From contig JBGVNW010000021.1 in assembly GCA_045125935.1 (NCBI GenBank), positions 1 through 6,664 of the forward strand: a DNA stretch of 6,664 bases, written 5' to 3'. The notes beneath the pieces were generated by a model. The model made no database searches and had not been told where the DNA came from. It saw only the letters and a program-made list of their open reading frames with translations. Every line of letters begins with the position of its first letter. The stretch's first letter is position 1. This document shows positions 1-5,361 of the stretch, piece by piece. The DNA is from CAG-877 sp045125935. GTDB lineage: Bacteria; Bacillota_I; Bacilli_A; RF39; UBA660. The position numbers and the translations under genes are program-made.

Positions 1-1
1 T

Positions 2-433
2 AATGTTGCTAAAGCACAGTCAACAAGTTTTAAGTGTGATGCTTCAGCCCCAACAGTTTCATTTTCACTAAGCGGTTCGACATCAACTGCAACATGTGCT
101 GATCCTGATACTGGTGTTGTTACAGAAACATATACAGCGTCCGTTTCTGGTAGTCCATATACACATTCTGTTACTTGTGAGAATAAAGCTGGGGCTAAAA
201 CGACAAGTTCACGAACATATAAATGGAATAGTTGTTTATATGGTAGTCCTAACACATGTGTAGGCGGTTATGTTACTGGTGGTTGGAATACATGCCCTAG
301 TGGTTATCAGTATTATTGTTCTGCTTGCGCTAGTTGTTGTAATGCTGGTGGTGTTTGTCAAGGTAATACTCGACAGACAGTTTGGAGTTCTTGTAAGTCT
401 ACTGTAAATACTTGTTCGGGAGGCTATGAGTAA
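2..433 (+). CDS. Secreted cysteine-rich Ig-like surface protein, C-terminal part
   Basis: This reading frame is open from the first bases of the window and ends at TAA 431-433, so only the last 143 residues are seen and the start lies upstream. Residues 1 to about 74 are rich in Ser and Thr and look like the end of bacterial Ig-like beta-sandwich domains: SVTCENKAG resembles the closing strands of such repeats. Residues 75-143 are very Cys-rich, with ten of the 13 cysteines (78, 86, 98, 106, 109, 112, 113, 119, 131, 138). A short motif recurs: W-x-x-C at 75, 95 and 128; N-T-C at 84, 96 and 136; G-G-Y at 88 and 140. There is no LPXTG sorting signal and no C-terminal membrane segment, so anchoring must come from elsewhere. 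An extracellular, disulfide-bonded adhesin-like role is inferred from composition only. It lies 2 bp before the next gene and is probably translated with it. Confidence 0.72.
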   Translation, partial: NVAKAQSTSFKCDASAPTVSFSLSGSTSTATCADPDTGVVTETYTASVSGSPYTHSVTCENKAGAKTTSSRTYKWNSCLYGSPNTCVGGYVTGGWNTCPSGYQYYCSACASCCNAGGVCQGNTRQTVWSSCKSTVNTCSGGYE

Positions 434-435
434 TT

Positions 436-1167
436 ATGAAAAAAAGTAAAAAAATTGCAATTGTTATTGCCTGTATAGTAGTTGTTTTATTAGCTATTGG
501 AATTGTGCTTATACATGGTTTTGAAGAAAAAGAAGATAATTCTAATAAAAATTCTTCTCCTTCAATATTTGAGAGTAAAACATCATATGAGATTGTTTTA
601 AAAGATAACGATGATATTGAAATTAGTGCTGTTCCATATAATAATGAGACTGAACTTGCTGTTTTTGGTACTAGTTTAGGAAATTATGTTGATTTAGGCA
701 TTGAAATTACTATGTATGATGAAAATGACCAAGTTTTGAGTACTAAAGTAGAAAAATATACGCTTGTTAGTAAAAATGATCAGTTTGTTTTTTCTACAGT
801 TGTTGATTCTACTTTGGTGAAAAAAATCGAAATTGGTAGTGTTCCTGGAGATAAGGCTGATGTAAATAAAGTTATTATGCTTGATAAGAAAAAGTTAAAT
901 TTTAATGTAACTGATTCTATTGATAGTGATAATAATGTTATAATGCTTAAGCTTGCGATTGATAATCCATATACGCAAGCAATTAGTTTAATTAATGGAT
1001 ATGTAGTACTTTATAATAATGGTGATTTAGTTGATACTGTACCTTTTAGTGCTATAAACATTGATCAAGATAGTCAATTTTTAACTACTGTAAGTGCTAA
1101 TTTAATTAATACGGTTGGTTTAATAAATTATGATGAGGTTAAAGTAATTGTTAACGAATTATTTTAA
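436..1167 (+). CDS. Membrane-anchored extracellular protein with two FxLYD-like repeats
   Basis: A 243-residue protein of unknown function. Residues 1-6 are basic and residues 7-27 form one hydrophobic membrane segment with no lipobox, so this is an N-terminal anchor with the rest outside the cell. Residues 30-48 are a polar, charged linker. The outer part seems to hold two related beta-rich units, about 50-138 and 150-243. ITMYDENDQV with DQFVFSTVV (91-123) matches VVLYNNGDLV with SQFLTTVS (190-220) in order and spacing. The pattern recalls FxLYD-type extracellular domains of Firmicutes, but this is a by-eye resemblance. The ATG lies 2 bp after the stop of the Cys-rich surface gene, and its likely ribosome-binding site (GGGAGG, 418-423, 12 bases upstream) lies in the last codons of that gene, so coupling is likely. 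A terminator follows at 1175-1209. Confidence 0.8.
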   Translation: MKKSKKIAIVIACIVVVLLAIGIVLIHGFEEKEDNSNKNSSPSIFESKTSYEIVLKDNDDIEISAVPYNNETELAVFGTSLGNYVDLGIEITMYDENDQVLSTKVEKYTLVSKNDQFVFSTVVDSTLVKKIEIGSVPGDKADVNKVIMLDKKKLNFNVTDSIDSDNNVIMLKLAIDNPYTQAISLINGYVVLYNNGDLVDTVPFSAINIDQDSQFLTTVSANLINTVGLINYDEVKVIVNELF

Positions 1168-1174
1168 TAATGAT

Positions 1175-1209
1175 AAGCTAAGACTTTATTTAAGGTTTTA
1201 GCTTTTTTT
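1175..1209 (+). terminator. Rho-independent terminator of the surface-protein pair
   Basis: The arms 1175-1187 and 1192-1204 pair over 13 positions (two are G-U) around a four-base loop, and a run of seven T ends at 1209. It starts 8 bp after the stop of the membrane-anchored gene. Confidence 0.88.
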
Positions 1210-1228
1210 AAGCTATATTTTTATAAGA

Positions 1229-1252
1229 AAAAACTCCTAAATAGGAGTTTTT
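1229..1252 (-). terminator. Terminator of the yidD-lipoprotein operon, probably bidirectional
   Basis: A perfect 9-bp inverted repeat, AAAAACTCC (1229-1237) with GGAGTTTTT (1244-1252), surrounds a six-base loop. On the minus strand it ends in a T run just past the lipoprotein stop at 1263. On the plus strand it also ends in five T, so it can back up the terminator at 1175-1209 between these convergent genes. Confidence 0.85.
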
Positions 1253-1262
1253 ATGATATTTT

Positions 1263-2138
1263 TTATTGATAAAGTTCTTGTTTTAATAAATCTAAATTAT
1301 TTTCCATAATTATTAAATAATCTTTTGCTTCAGAACGTTCACTATCTGAAATGTTATCTAATTTGTGTAGTTCCACGATTTTTACATTTGCATATTCATT
1401 TATTATGTTTTCCGCGTTATCGCTTTTTTCTTCATCAACGAAAGTATATATATAACTTATTTTCTTTCCTTCAATTAAATTTTTAACATCTGAAATTGTT
1501 TTATCAGTTGCATCTGAGTCAATGCATAATACTTCAAGACCAAACTTTTCTAAAAACTTTAAAGCGGCATTATCGACTACAATTGTTTTTTCGTCTGTGT
1601 TTTCTATTGTTATACGATAATTTGCATCTAATTCTGATAGTTCTATTTTTAATGTTTCGTATTTTGAATCTACTTCTTCTTTTAATACGTTACTTGAAAT
1701 ATATTCTTCTAAACCAAGACGTATGTTTTGAGACATCATAAGTAGTGATGAAGGATTTAACCATAATTCTTCTGGTGAATAATCTGTTTCAAGAACATAA
1801 GCACTATCAATTATTTTTAAATTGGGATTTAATTCTAGAAGATCAATTGCAAGATCTCTTTCTTTTTCGATTAGTCCATTATAGATAAATAAGTCTTTTT
1901 TACTGAAATCCTTTTTTTGTTTAGTACTGAATTTATAATCATTTGTATTAACTCCATCTGGATATATAGAAGTTATTGTTGCATGTTCTGAATATAAATT
2001 TTTTGTTATATACTCGTTGGGGTAGTTAGTAACAAGTATATCAATATTTTCCATGTCATCTGTTGTACATCCTGTTGTAAATAGGGTTAGTGTTAACATT
2101 ACTACTAGTAAAATACTGTATTTTAGCCATCTTTTCAT
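1263..2138 (-). CDS. ZnuA/TroA-fold (cluster A-I) substrate-binding lipoprotein lacking the metal-binding histidines
   Basis: A 291-residue lipoprotein. Residues 1-23 are a lipoprotein signal peptide (basic start, hydrophobic core) ending in TTGC, with lipid-modified Cys24. The rest follows the metal-binding ABC-transporter receptors: PDGVNTNDY at 60-68 matches PxGVDPHDY, WLNPSSLLMM at 126 matches the WLDP region, VVDNAALKFLEKFGLE at 187-202 matches the sHaAFgYf..ygl region, and the C-terminal DYLIIMENNLDLLKQEL matches the family's last helix. All three canonical ligand histidines are replaced by eye: Asn66, Glu124 and Asn190. Only a late acid (Asp261) could match the fourth ligand, and the whole protein has just two His (52 and 258). 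Zinc or manganese uptake in the usual way is therefore doubtful. No permease or ATPase gene is adjacent. Its ATG overlaps the yidD stop (ATGA), with GGAG eight bases upstream. The family call is firm, the substrate unknown. Confidence 0.82.
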   Translation of the reverse strand: MKRWLKYSILLVVMLTLTLFTTGCTTDDMENIDILVTNYPNEYITKNLYSEHATITSIYPDGVNTNDYKFSTKQKKDFSKKDLFIYNGLIEKERDLAIDLLELNPNLKIIDSAYVLETDYSPEELWLNPSSLLMMSQNIRLGLEEYISSNVLKEEVDSKYETLKIELSELDANYRITIENTDEKTIVVDNAALKFLEKFGLEVLCIDSDATDKTISDVKNLIEGKKISYIYTFVDEEKSDNAENIINEYANVKIVELHKLDNISDSERSEAKDYLIIMENNLDLLKQELYQ

Positions 2139-2377
2139 TTTTCATTCTCCTTATGTGGTACAGGATCATATCCCGATGTTCCCCATGGATTACAACGAAG
2201 GATTCTTTTTATTGTTAAAAAAGAACCTTTTAATGTACCATGTATTTCTATTGCTTCAATGGCATAATTGGAACATGTTGGAATATGACGACAAGATGCA
2301 TGACAAGAAAGAGGTATTTTTTGATAAATTTTTATAAAAAAAACTAAAATTCTTTTCATTTCAACACCTGTTTTCAT
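2135..2377 (-). CDS. yidD: YidD, membrane protein insertion efficiency factor
   Basis: A small YidD-family protein of 80 residues from this start. The family assists YidC/Sec insertion of membrane proteins at the inner face of the cell membrane. Visible signatures are MKRILVFFIKIYQK at 7-20 (amphipathic or membrane-binding helix), SCRHIPTCSNYAIEAIEIHG at 28-47, KRILRCNPWG at 57-66 and GYDPVP at 69-74. The three family cysteines are present (29, 35, 62), with an extra Cys25, and the loop between YQK and SCR seems about one residue shorter than usual. The start chosen has AGGAAG (2385-2390) seven bases upstream. A second ATG at 2357-2359 would give 74 residues beginning MKRIL, and also has a weak AGGTG before it. 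Extending to the TTG at 2444-2446 is unlikely because that codon lies in the promoter. The gene overlaps the downstream lipoprotein gene by four bases. yidD is more often found beside rnpA and yidC. Confidence 0.93.
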   Translation of the reverse strand: MKTGVEMKRILVFFIKIYQKIPLSCHASCRHIPTCSNYAIEAIEIHGTLKGSFLTIKRILRCNPWGTSGYDPVPHKENEK

Positions 2378-2417
2378 ATCGTTTCTTCCTGTGTTTTTTA
2401 TTCTATCTTGCAAGTTA

Positions 2418-2446
2418 ATTTTACTATAACTCAAATAAAATAGCAA
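2418..2446 (-). promoter_or_regulatory. Promoter of the yidD-lipoprotein operon
   Basis: Reading the minus strand, TTGCTA (2446-2441) is followed after exactly 17 bases by TAAAAT (2423-2418). Transcription would start near 2411, about 34 bases before the yidD ATG. Four of six and five of six positions match the sigma-70/SigA consensus. Confidence 0.6.
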
Positions 2447-2448
2447 TT

Positions 2449-2485
2449 ATAAGTATACTAATTTAATTAATTTTGATATACTTAT
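2449..2485. repeat. Hyphenated inverted repeat between divergent yidD and rnc
   Basis: ATAAGTATA (2449-2457) and TATACTTAT (2477-2485) are perfect 9-bp reverse complements with a 19-base AT-only-like spacer that contains the palindrome TTAATTAA near its centre. The right arm contains the rnc -10 candidate and the left arm abuts the yidD -35. It could be a shared operator, or simply two AT-rich promoter elements facing each other. Confidence 0.4.
2474..2482 (+). promoter_or_regulatory. Candidate extended -10 promoter of rnc
   Basis: TGATATACT fits the extended -10 form TG-N-TATAAT with one mismatch. There is no convincing -35 at the right distance. The start of transcription would be near 2489, leaving a leader of only about 11 bases. 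The same TGATATA core occurs in the promoters at 3169-3197 and 5257-5285. Confidence 0.4.
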
Positions 2486-2499
2486 CATGGTGAAGAAAG

Positions 2500-3165
2500 A
2501 TGGAAGAATTATTTAGAAAATTAGATATAAAACCAAAAGATATGAAACTATATACAACAGCTTTTTCTCATAGTAGTTATGCAAATGAACATAAGGCTAA
2601 AGGTGATTATGAAAAGTTAGAGTTTTTAGGAGACTCTGTTGTTGATTTAGCGATTGCTGATTATTTGTATTCTCATGATGGCGAAAACGAGGGAGAAATG
2701 ACAAAGATTAGGGCTAGTTATGTATGCGAAAATGCATTATATGAGTATTCAACTAATCTTGGATTAAATAAATATATTAAAGTTGGTCATGGTGAAGAAA
2801 AAGAGGGTGGAAAGTATAAGAAAGCAATTGTTGCGGATATATTTGAAGCACTAATGGGGGCAATTTACTTAGATCTTGGTTATGCTACTGCTAGAAAGAT
2901 TGTTTTAAATATTATTGTTCCATATATTGAAGATCCTAAAATTACTTTTTTTAGTGATTATAAAAGTTCATTGCAAGAGTATGTTCAAACAGAACAAAAA
3001 TCGGTTTATTACGAATTGATTGAAGAATCTGGGCCTGCTCATGATCGAACATTTAAAGTTGAAGCAAAAATAGAAAATATAGTTTATGGTGTTGGGGCAG
3101 GAAGTTCTAAAAAAGAAGCAGAACAAGAAGCTGCTAAAGAGGCATTGGAAAAATTAGCGATTTAG
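2500..3165 (+). CDS. rnc: Ribonuclease III
   Basis: RNase III cuts double-stranded RNA and in bacteria processes rRNA precursors and structured mRNAs in the cytoplasm; it works as a homodimer. The 221-residue length is typical of the family. Residues 1-140 are the catalytic domain: AFSHSSYANE at 21-30, the signature EKLEFLGDSVVDLAIADYLY at 38-57, and KKAIVADIFEALMGAIYLDLG at 107-127. The metal-binding acids are all present (Glu41, Asp45, Asp113, Glu116, with Glu38 also in place). Residues about 150-220 form the double-stranded RNA-binding domain, with GSSKKEAEQEAAKEAL at 201-216. The ATG at 2500 is used because it gives the canonical N-terminus; the ribosome-binding site (GGTGAAGAAAG just before it) is weak. 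No terminator is visible before the next gene, so some read-through into rnjB is likely. Confidence 0.97.
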   Translation: MEELFRKLDIKPKDMKLYTTAFSHSSYANEHKAKGDYEKLEFLGDSVVDLAIADYLYSHDGENEGEMTKIRASYVCENALYEYSTNLGLNKYIKVGHGEEKEGGKYKKAIVADIFEALMGAIYLDLGYATARKIVLNIIVPYIEDPKITFFSDYKSSLQEYVQTEQKSVYYELIEESGPAHDRTFKVEAKIENIVYGVGAGSSKKEAEQEAAKEALEKLAI

Positions 3166-3168
3166 GAT

Positions 3169-3197
3169 TTGTATTTTTTATAAATTGATGATATAAT
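3169..3197 (+). promoter_or_regulatory. Promoter upstream of the RNase J2-like gene
   Basis: TTGTAT (3169-3174), a 17-base spacer and a perfect TATAAT (3192-3197) preceded by TGA, which also makes it an extended -10. Transcription would start near 3204, leaving a leader of about 49 bases. The -35 begins only four bases after the rnc stop. Confidence 0.72.
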
Positions 3198-3252
3198 TAC
3201 TGTGCTCTTTTGAAATATATTTGTCTTTTATAAAATTAAGAAAGGAGAAGTT

Positions 3253-4905
3253 ATGAGTAAAATAAAAATATTTAGTTTAGGCGGTTTAAATGAAAATGGC
3301 AAGAATATGTATGTTGTTAAAGTTAATGAAGATATTTTTGTGTTTGATGCTGGACTAAAATATGACAACGATTTAAATTTGGGAATTGATTATATTATTC
3401 CTAATTTCGATTATTTAATAAAAAATAAGAAACATTTAAAAGGTATATTTTTAACACATGGACATGATGGTAATATGGGAGCAGTTCCAGATATTATTGC
3501 AAAGTTACCTAATGTTCCTATTTATGGTAGTAAATTAACACTTGAGATTGTTAAAAATGATATGCGTAGTGAGGATATTACTAAGGCTAATTTTAAGGAG
3601 ATTAGACCACATTCTAAGATTGATTTTGGTCGTAATGCATTATTTCCTATTAGTGTAACACATTCTATTCCTGATGCATTGTGTTATGTTCTTTATACAG
3701 AGGATGGAGCAATTGTTTATACAGGTGATTTTGTGTTTGATTCAACTATGATGGGGGCTTATAGAACTGATATTGGTAAGCTTGCTTATGTTGGAAAACA
3801 AGGTGTTTTATGTTTATTAGCGGAGTCATTTTATGCTGATAAAGTAGGACACACTAGTCCTAATAATCGTGTTTCTGGTTTTATACGTGAAGTTTTAGCA
3901 GAAAATCCTAATCGTATTATTGCTACTGTTTTTCCAGCACATATTTATCGTGTGCAAGAATTATTTAATGAAATATCAAAGACACATCGAAAGATTGTTA
4001 TTATGGGTAAGGCTTTACAAGAAACAATTAATCGAGCTTTAGAAATGGGTTATTTAACTGTCGATAAGAGTAGAATTGGTACTTTAAACGACTTGGAAAA
4101 TAAAGATGTGGTTGTATTTATTTCTGATGAGAAAGAAAAGCCATTTGCTAATCTAGAACGAATTATCAAAGGTTATGATAAGTACATTAAAGTTAAAGAG
4201 ACTGACACAATCTTTATAACTGAACCAAGTTATCCTGGAATAGAAAAGAGAATGGCTGTTGTGATGGATGATATTGCGATGCTTGGAGCTAATGCTGTTA
4301 GTTTATCTAGTAAAAAGCATTTGTTACATCATGCATCTCGTGAGGATTTAATGTTAATGATTAATTTAATGAATCCGAAATATTATTTCCCGGTTAAGGG
4401 AGAATACCGTTTACAGTATGCTAATGCTGAAATTGCTGAAGAGTTAGGTATTCCTAAGGAAAATATTATTTTGAAACAGAATGGTGATGTATTAGAACTT
4501 GTTAATGGTGTTAATACTAATTCAGTTGAACATGTAGAAGTTGATAATATTTTAATAGATGGTAATAGTCAAGGAGATATTGGGGATTTAGTTTTAAAAG
4601 ATCGTGAAATGTTGGGTGAGAGTGGTATTGTTATTATTAGTTGTACCCTTGATAAACAAACAAAACAAATTCTTGGTGGCCCAGAGATTTTAACTAGAGG
4701 ATTTATCTATGTAAAAGAAAGCCAAGATTTATTGGAAGAAACAAGGACAATTTCAAAAGAGACGATAGAAAATAATATTGAGACTAATGTTAAAAGAGTT
4801 GATTATGCTAAAATTAAAAATGAAGTTCGTGATGTTTTAGGTAAATTCTTTTATCATGAAACTGGTGCTAAACCAATGATTATTACAGTAATTCAAGAAA
4901 TATAA
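3253..4905 (+). CDS. rnjB: RNase J2-type beta-CASP metallo-beta-lactamase protein, degenerate active site
   Basis: RNase J proteins mature and degrade RNA (5' exonuclease and endonuclease), with J1 and J2 forming a complex. The 550 residues span the full family length: lactamase fold with GGLNENGKNMYVV at 10-22 and THGHDGNMGAVP at 68-79, THSIPDA at 136-142, YTGDFVFD at 156-163, a beta-CASP region about 205-365, HHASREDL at 359-366, PVKGEYR at 380-386, and a C-terminal domain with GDIGDLVL and LGGPEILTRGFIYV. Active RNase J has HxHxDH; here it reads H69-G-H71-D-G-N74, close to the HGHDEN I recall for Bacillus subtilis RNase J2. The final His ligand is Lys382. Two further motifs are also lost: GSQGEP reads SDEKEKP at 291-297, and the HVSGHA region reads HLLHHA. 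His137 and Asp159 remain. It is probably a weak or inactive partner of an RNase J1 encoded elsewhere. AGGAG at 3243-3247, five bases before the ATG, supports the start. Confidence 0.9.
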   Translation: MSKIKIFSLGGLNENGKNMYVVKVNEDIFVFDAGLKYDNDLNLGIDYIIPNFDYLIKNKKHLKGIFLTHGHDGNMGAVPDIIAKLPNVPIYGSKLTLEIVKNDMRSEDITKANFKEIRPHSKIDFGRNALFPISVTHSIPDALCYVLYTEDGAIVYTGDFVFDSTMMGAYRTDIGKLAYVGKQGVLCLLAESFYADKVGHTSPNNRVSGFIREVLAENPNRIIATVFPAHIYRVQELFNEISKTHRKIVIMGKALQETINRALEMGYLTVDKSRIGTLNDLENKDVVVFISDEKEKPFANLERIIKGYDKYIKVKETDTIFITEPSYPGIEKRMAVVMDDIAMLGANAVSLSSKKHLLHHASREDLMLMINLMNPKYYFPVKGEYRLQYANAEIAEELGIPKENIILKQNGDVLELVNGVNTNSVEHVEVDNILIDGNSQGDIGDLVLKDREMLGESGIVIISCTLDKQTKQILGGPEILTRGFIYVKESQDLLEETRTISKETIENNIETNVKRVDYAKIKNEVRDVLGKFFYHETGAKPMIITVIQEI

Positions 4906-4924
4906 AAAGCTTTTTAGCTTTTTT
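4904..4924 (+). terminator. Hairpin and T run after the RNase J2-like gene
   Basis: AAAAAGCT (4904-4911) and AGCTTTTT (4916-4923) pair perfectly over 8 bp around a TTTT loop, and the T run continues to 4924. The stem begins inside the stop codon. With only two G-C pairs it is a weak terminator, and the tRNA gene starts four bases further on. Confidence 0.65.
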
Positions 4925-4928
4925 AACT

Positions 4929-5005
4929 GTTCTCGTAGCTCAGTTGGATAGAGCAATCGCCTCCTAAGTGATAGGTCGTGAGTTCAATTCTCACCGGGAA
5001 CGCCA
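4929..5005 (+). tRNA. tRNA-Arg, anticodon CCU
   Basis: A complete 77-base cloverleaf. Acceptor stem GTTCTCG (4929-4935) pairs with CGGGAAC (4995-5001), with one T-G pair. The D stem is GCTC/GAGC (4938-4941, 4951-4954). The anticodon stem is ATCGC/GTGAT (4956-4960, 4968-4972) with loop CTCCTAA, giving anticodon CCT at 4963-4965, which reads AGG. The T stem is GTGAG/CTCAC with loop TTCAATT (4978-4994). The discriminator base is G5002 and CCA is encoded at 5003-5005. I see no clear promoter of its own in the four bases separating it from the preceding hairpin, so it is either driven from within the end of rnjB or processed from read-through. tRNA-Arg genes are frequent integration sites, but no duplicated 3' end occurs in this window. 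Confidence 0.97.
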
Positions 5006-5051
5006 GATTGATATGAAACTCAATTTTTTAAAGTTTTGAGAGTAATAGATT

Positions 5052-5075
5052 ACTAACAAAAATGTTAGTTTTTTT
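5052..5075 (+). terminator. Rho-independent terminator of the tRNA transcript
   Basis: ACTAACA (5052-5058) and TGTTAGT (5063-5069) form a perfect 7-bp stem with an AAAA loop, followed by a run of seven T ending at 5075. It lies 46 bases after the tRNA CCA. Confidence 0.85.
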
Positions 5076-5090
5076 GTCTACTCGACAAAA
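5072..5090. repeat. Inverted repeat overlapping the tRNA terminator T run
   Basis: TTTTGTC (5072-5078) and GACAAAA (5084-5090) are perfect reverse complements with a five-base loop TACTC. The left arm uses the T run of the terminator at 5052-5075. No T run follows on the plus strand, so it is not a second terminator; its role is unknown. Confidence 0.45.
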
Positions 5091-5256
5091 TGGTGTTATT
5101 CATGCATGAAAATATTTATTATAGATGATAAAAATTTCTTTTACTAAAGTATTTTGTGATTGTTAAGATTATCTTTATAAAATGAATTATTGAATTGTAA
5201 TTTAATTGGGTTTTAAAGGTTAATATAAAATGGGATAATATGTGATTATTTAAATT
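5091..5256. other. AT-rich non-coding stretch
   Basis: Within the 356-base gene-free interval from 5006 to 5361 this is the part with no assigned site. Reading frames here are short (about 12-13 codons, for example from ATG 5090 and ATG 5106) and have no ribosome-binding sites. TGTGAT occurs at 5155-5160 and 5241-5246, and again inside the following promoter at 5275-5280. I see no RNA gene or riboswitch fold that I could name. Confidence 0.5.
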
Positions 5257-5285
5257 TTGTCAGATTATAAAATTTGTGATATAAT
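5257..5285 (+). promoter_or_regulatory. Strong promoter of the unrecognised 237-residue protein
   Basis: TTGTCA (5257-5262), a 17-base spacer and a perfect TATAAT (5280-5285) preceded by TGTGA, giving an extended -10 as well. Transcription would start near 5292, leaving a leader of about 70 bases. AGGAG at 5349-5353 lies eight bases before the ATG. This is the best-matching promoter in the window. Confidence 0.82.
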
Positions 5286-5361
5286 TTGATTGTGAAAGAT
5301 TGATCTAAATAAGTATTTTAGTTTTCTTTTGAAGAAGTTGTAATTAAAAGGAGAAAATAAA

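Noticed and set aside
1496..1741. Plus-strand open frame of 81 codons
   Set aside because: It lies antisense inside the lipoprotein gene, has a Leu-rich low-complexity product and no ribosome-binding site; it is a shadow of the minus-strand gene.
2053..2337. Plus-strand open frame of 94 codons
   Set aside because: It is antisense to the lipoprotein start and yidD, both of which have clear family motifs; no ribosome-binding site or known motif.
2378..2446. Longer yidD beginning at TTG 2444-2446
   Set aside because: The TTG overlaps the -35 element and the extra 23 residues have no counterpart in the family; ATG at 2375-2377 has a good AGGAAG site.
5090..5147. Tiny frames starting at ATG 5090 and ATG 5106, the latter beginning MKIFIIDD
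   Set aside because: They are 12 and 13 codons long without ribosome-binding sites. The response-regulator-like start of the second is too short to call a gene remnant.
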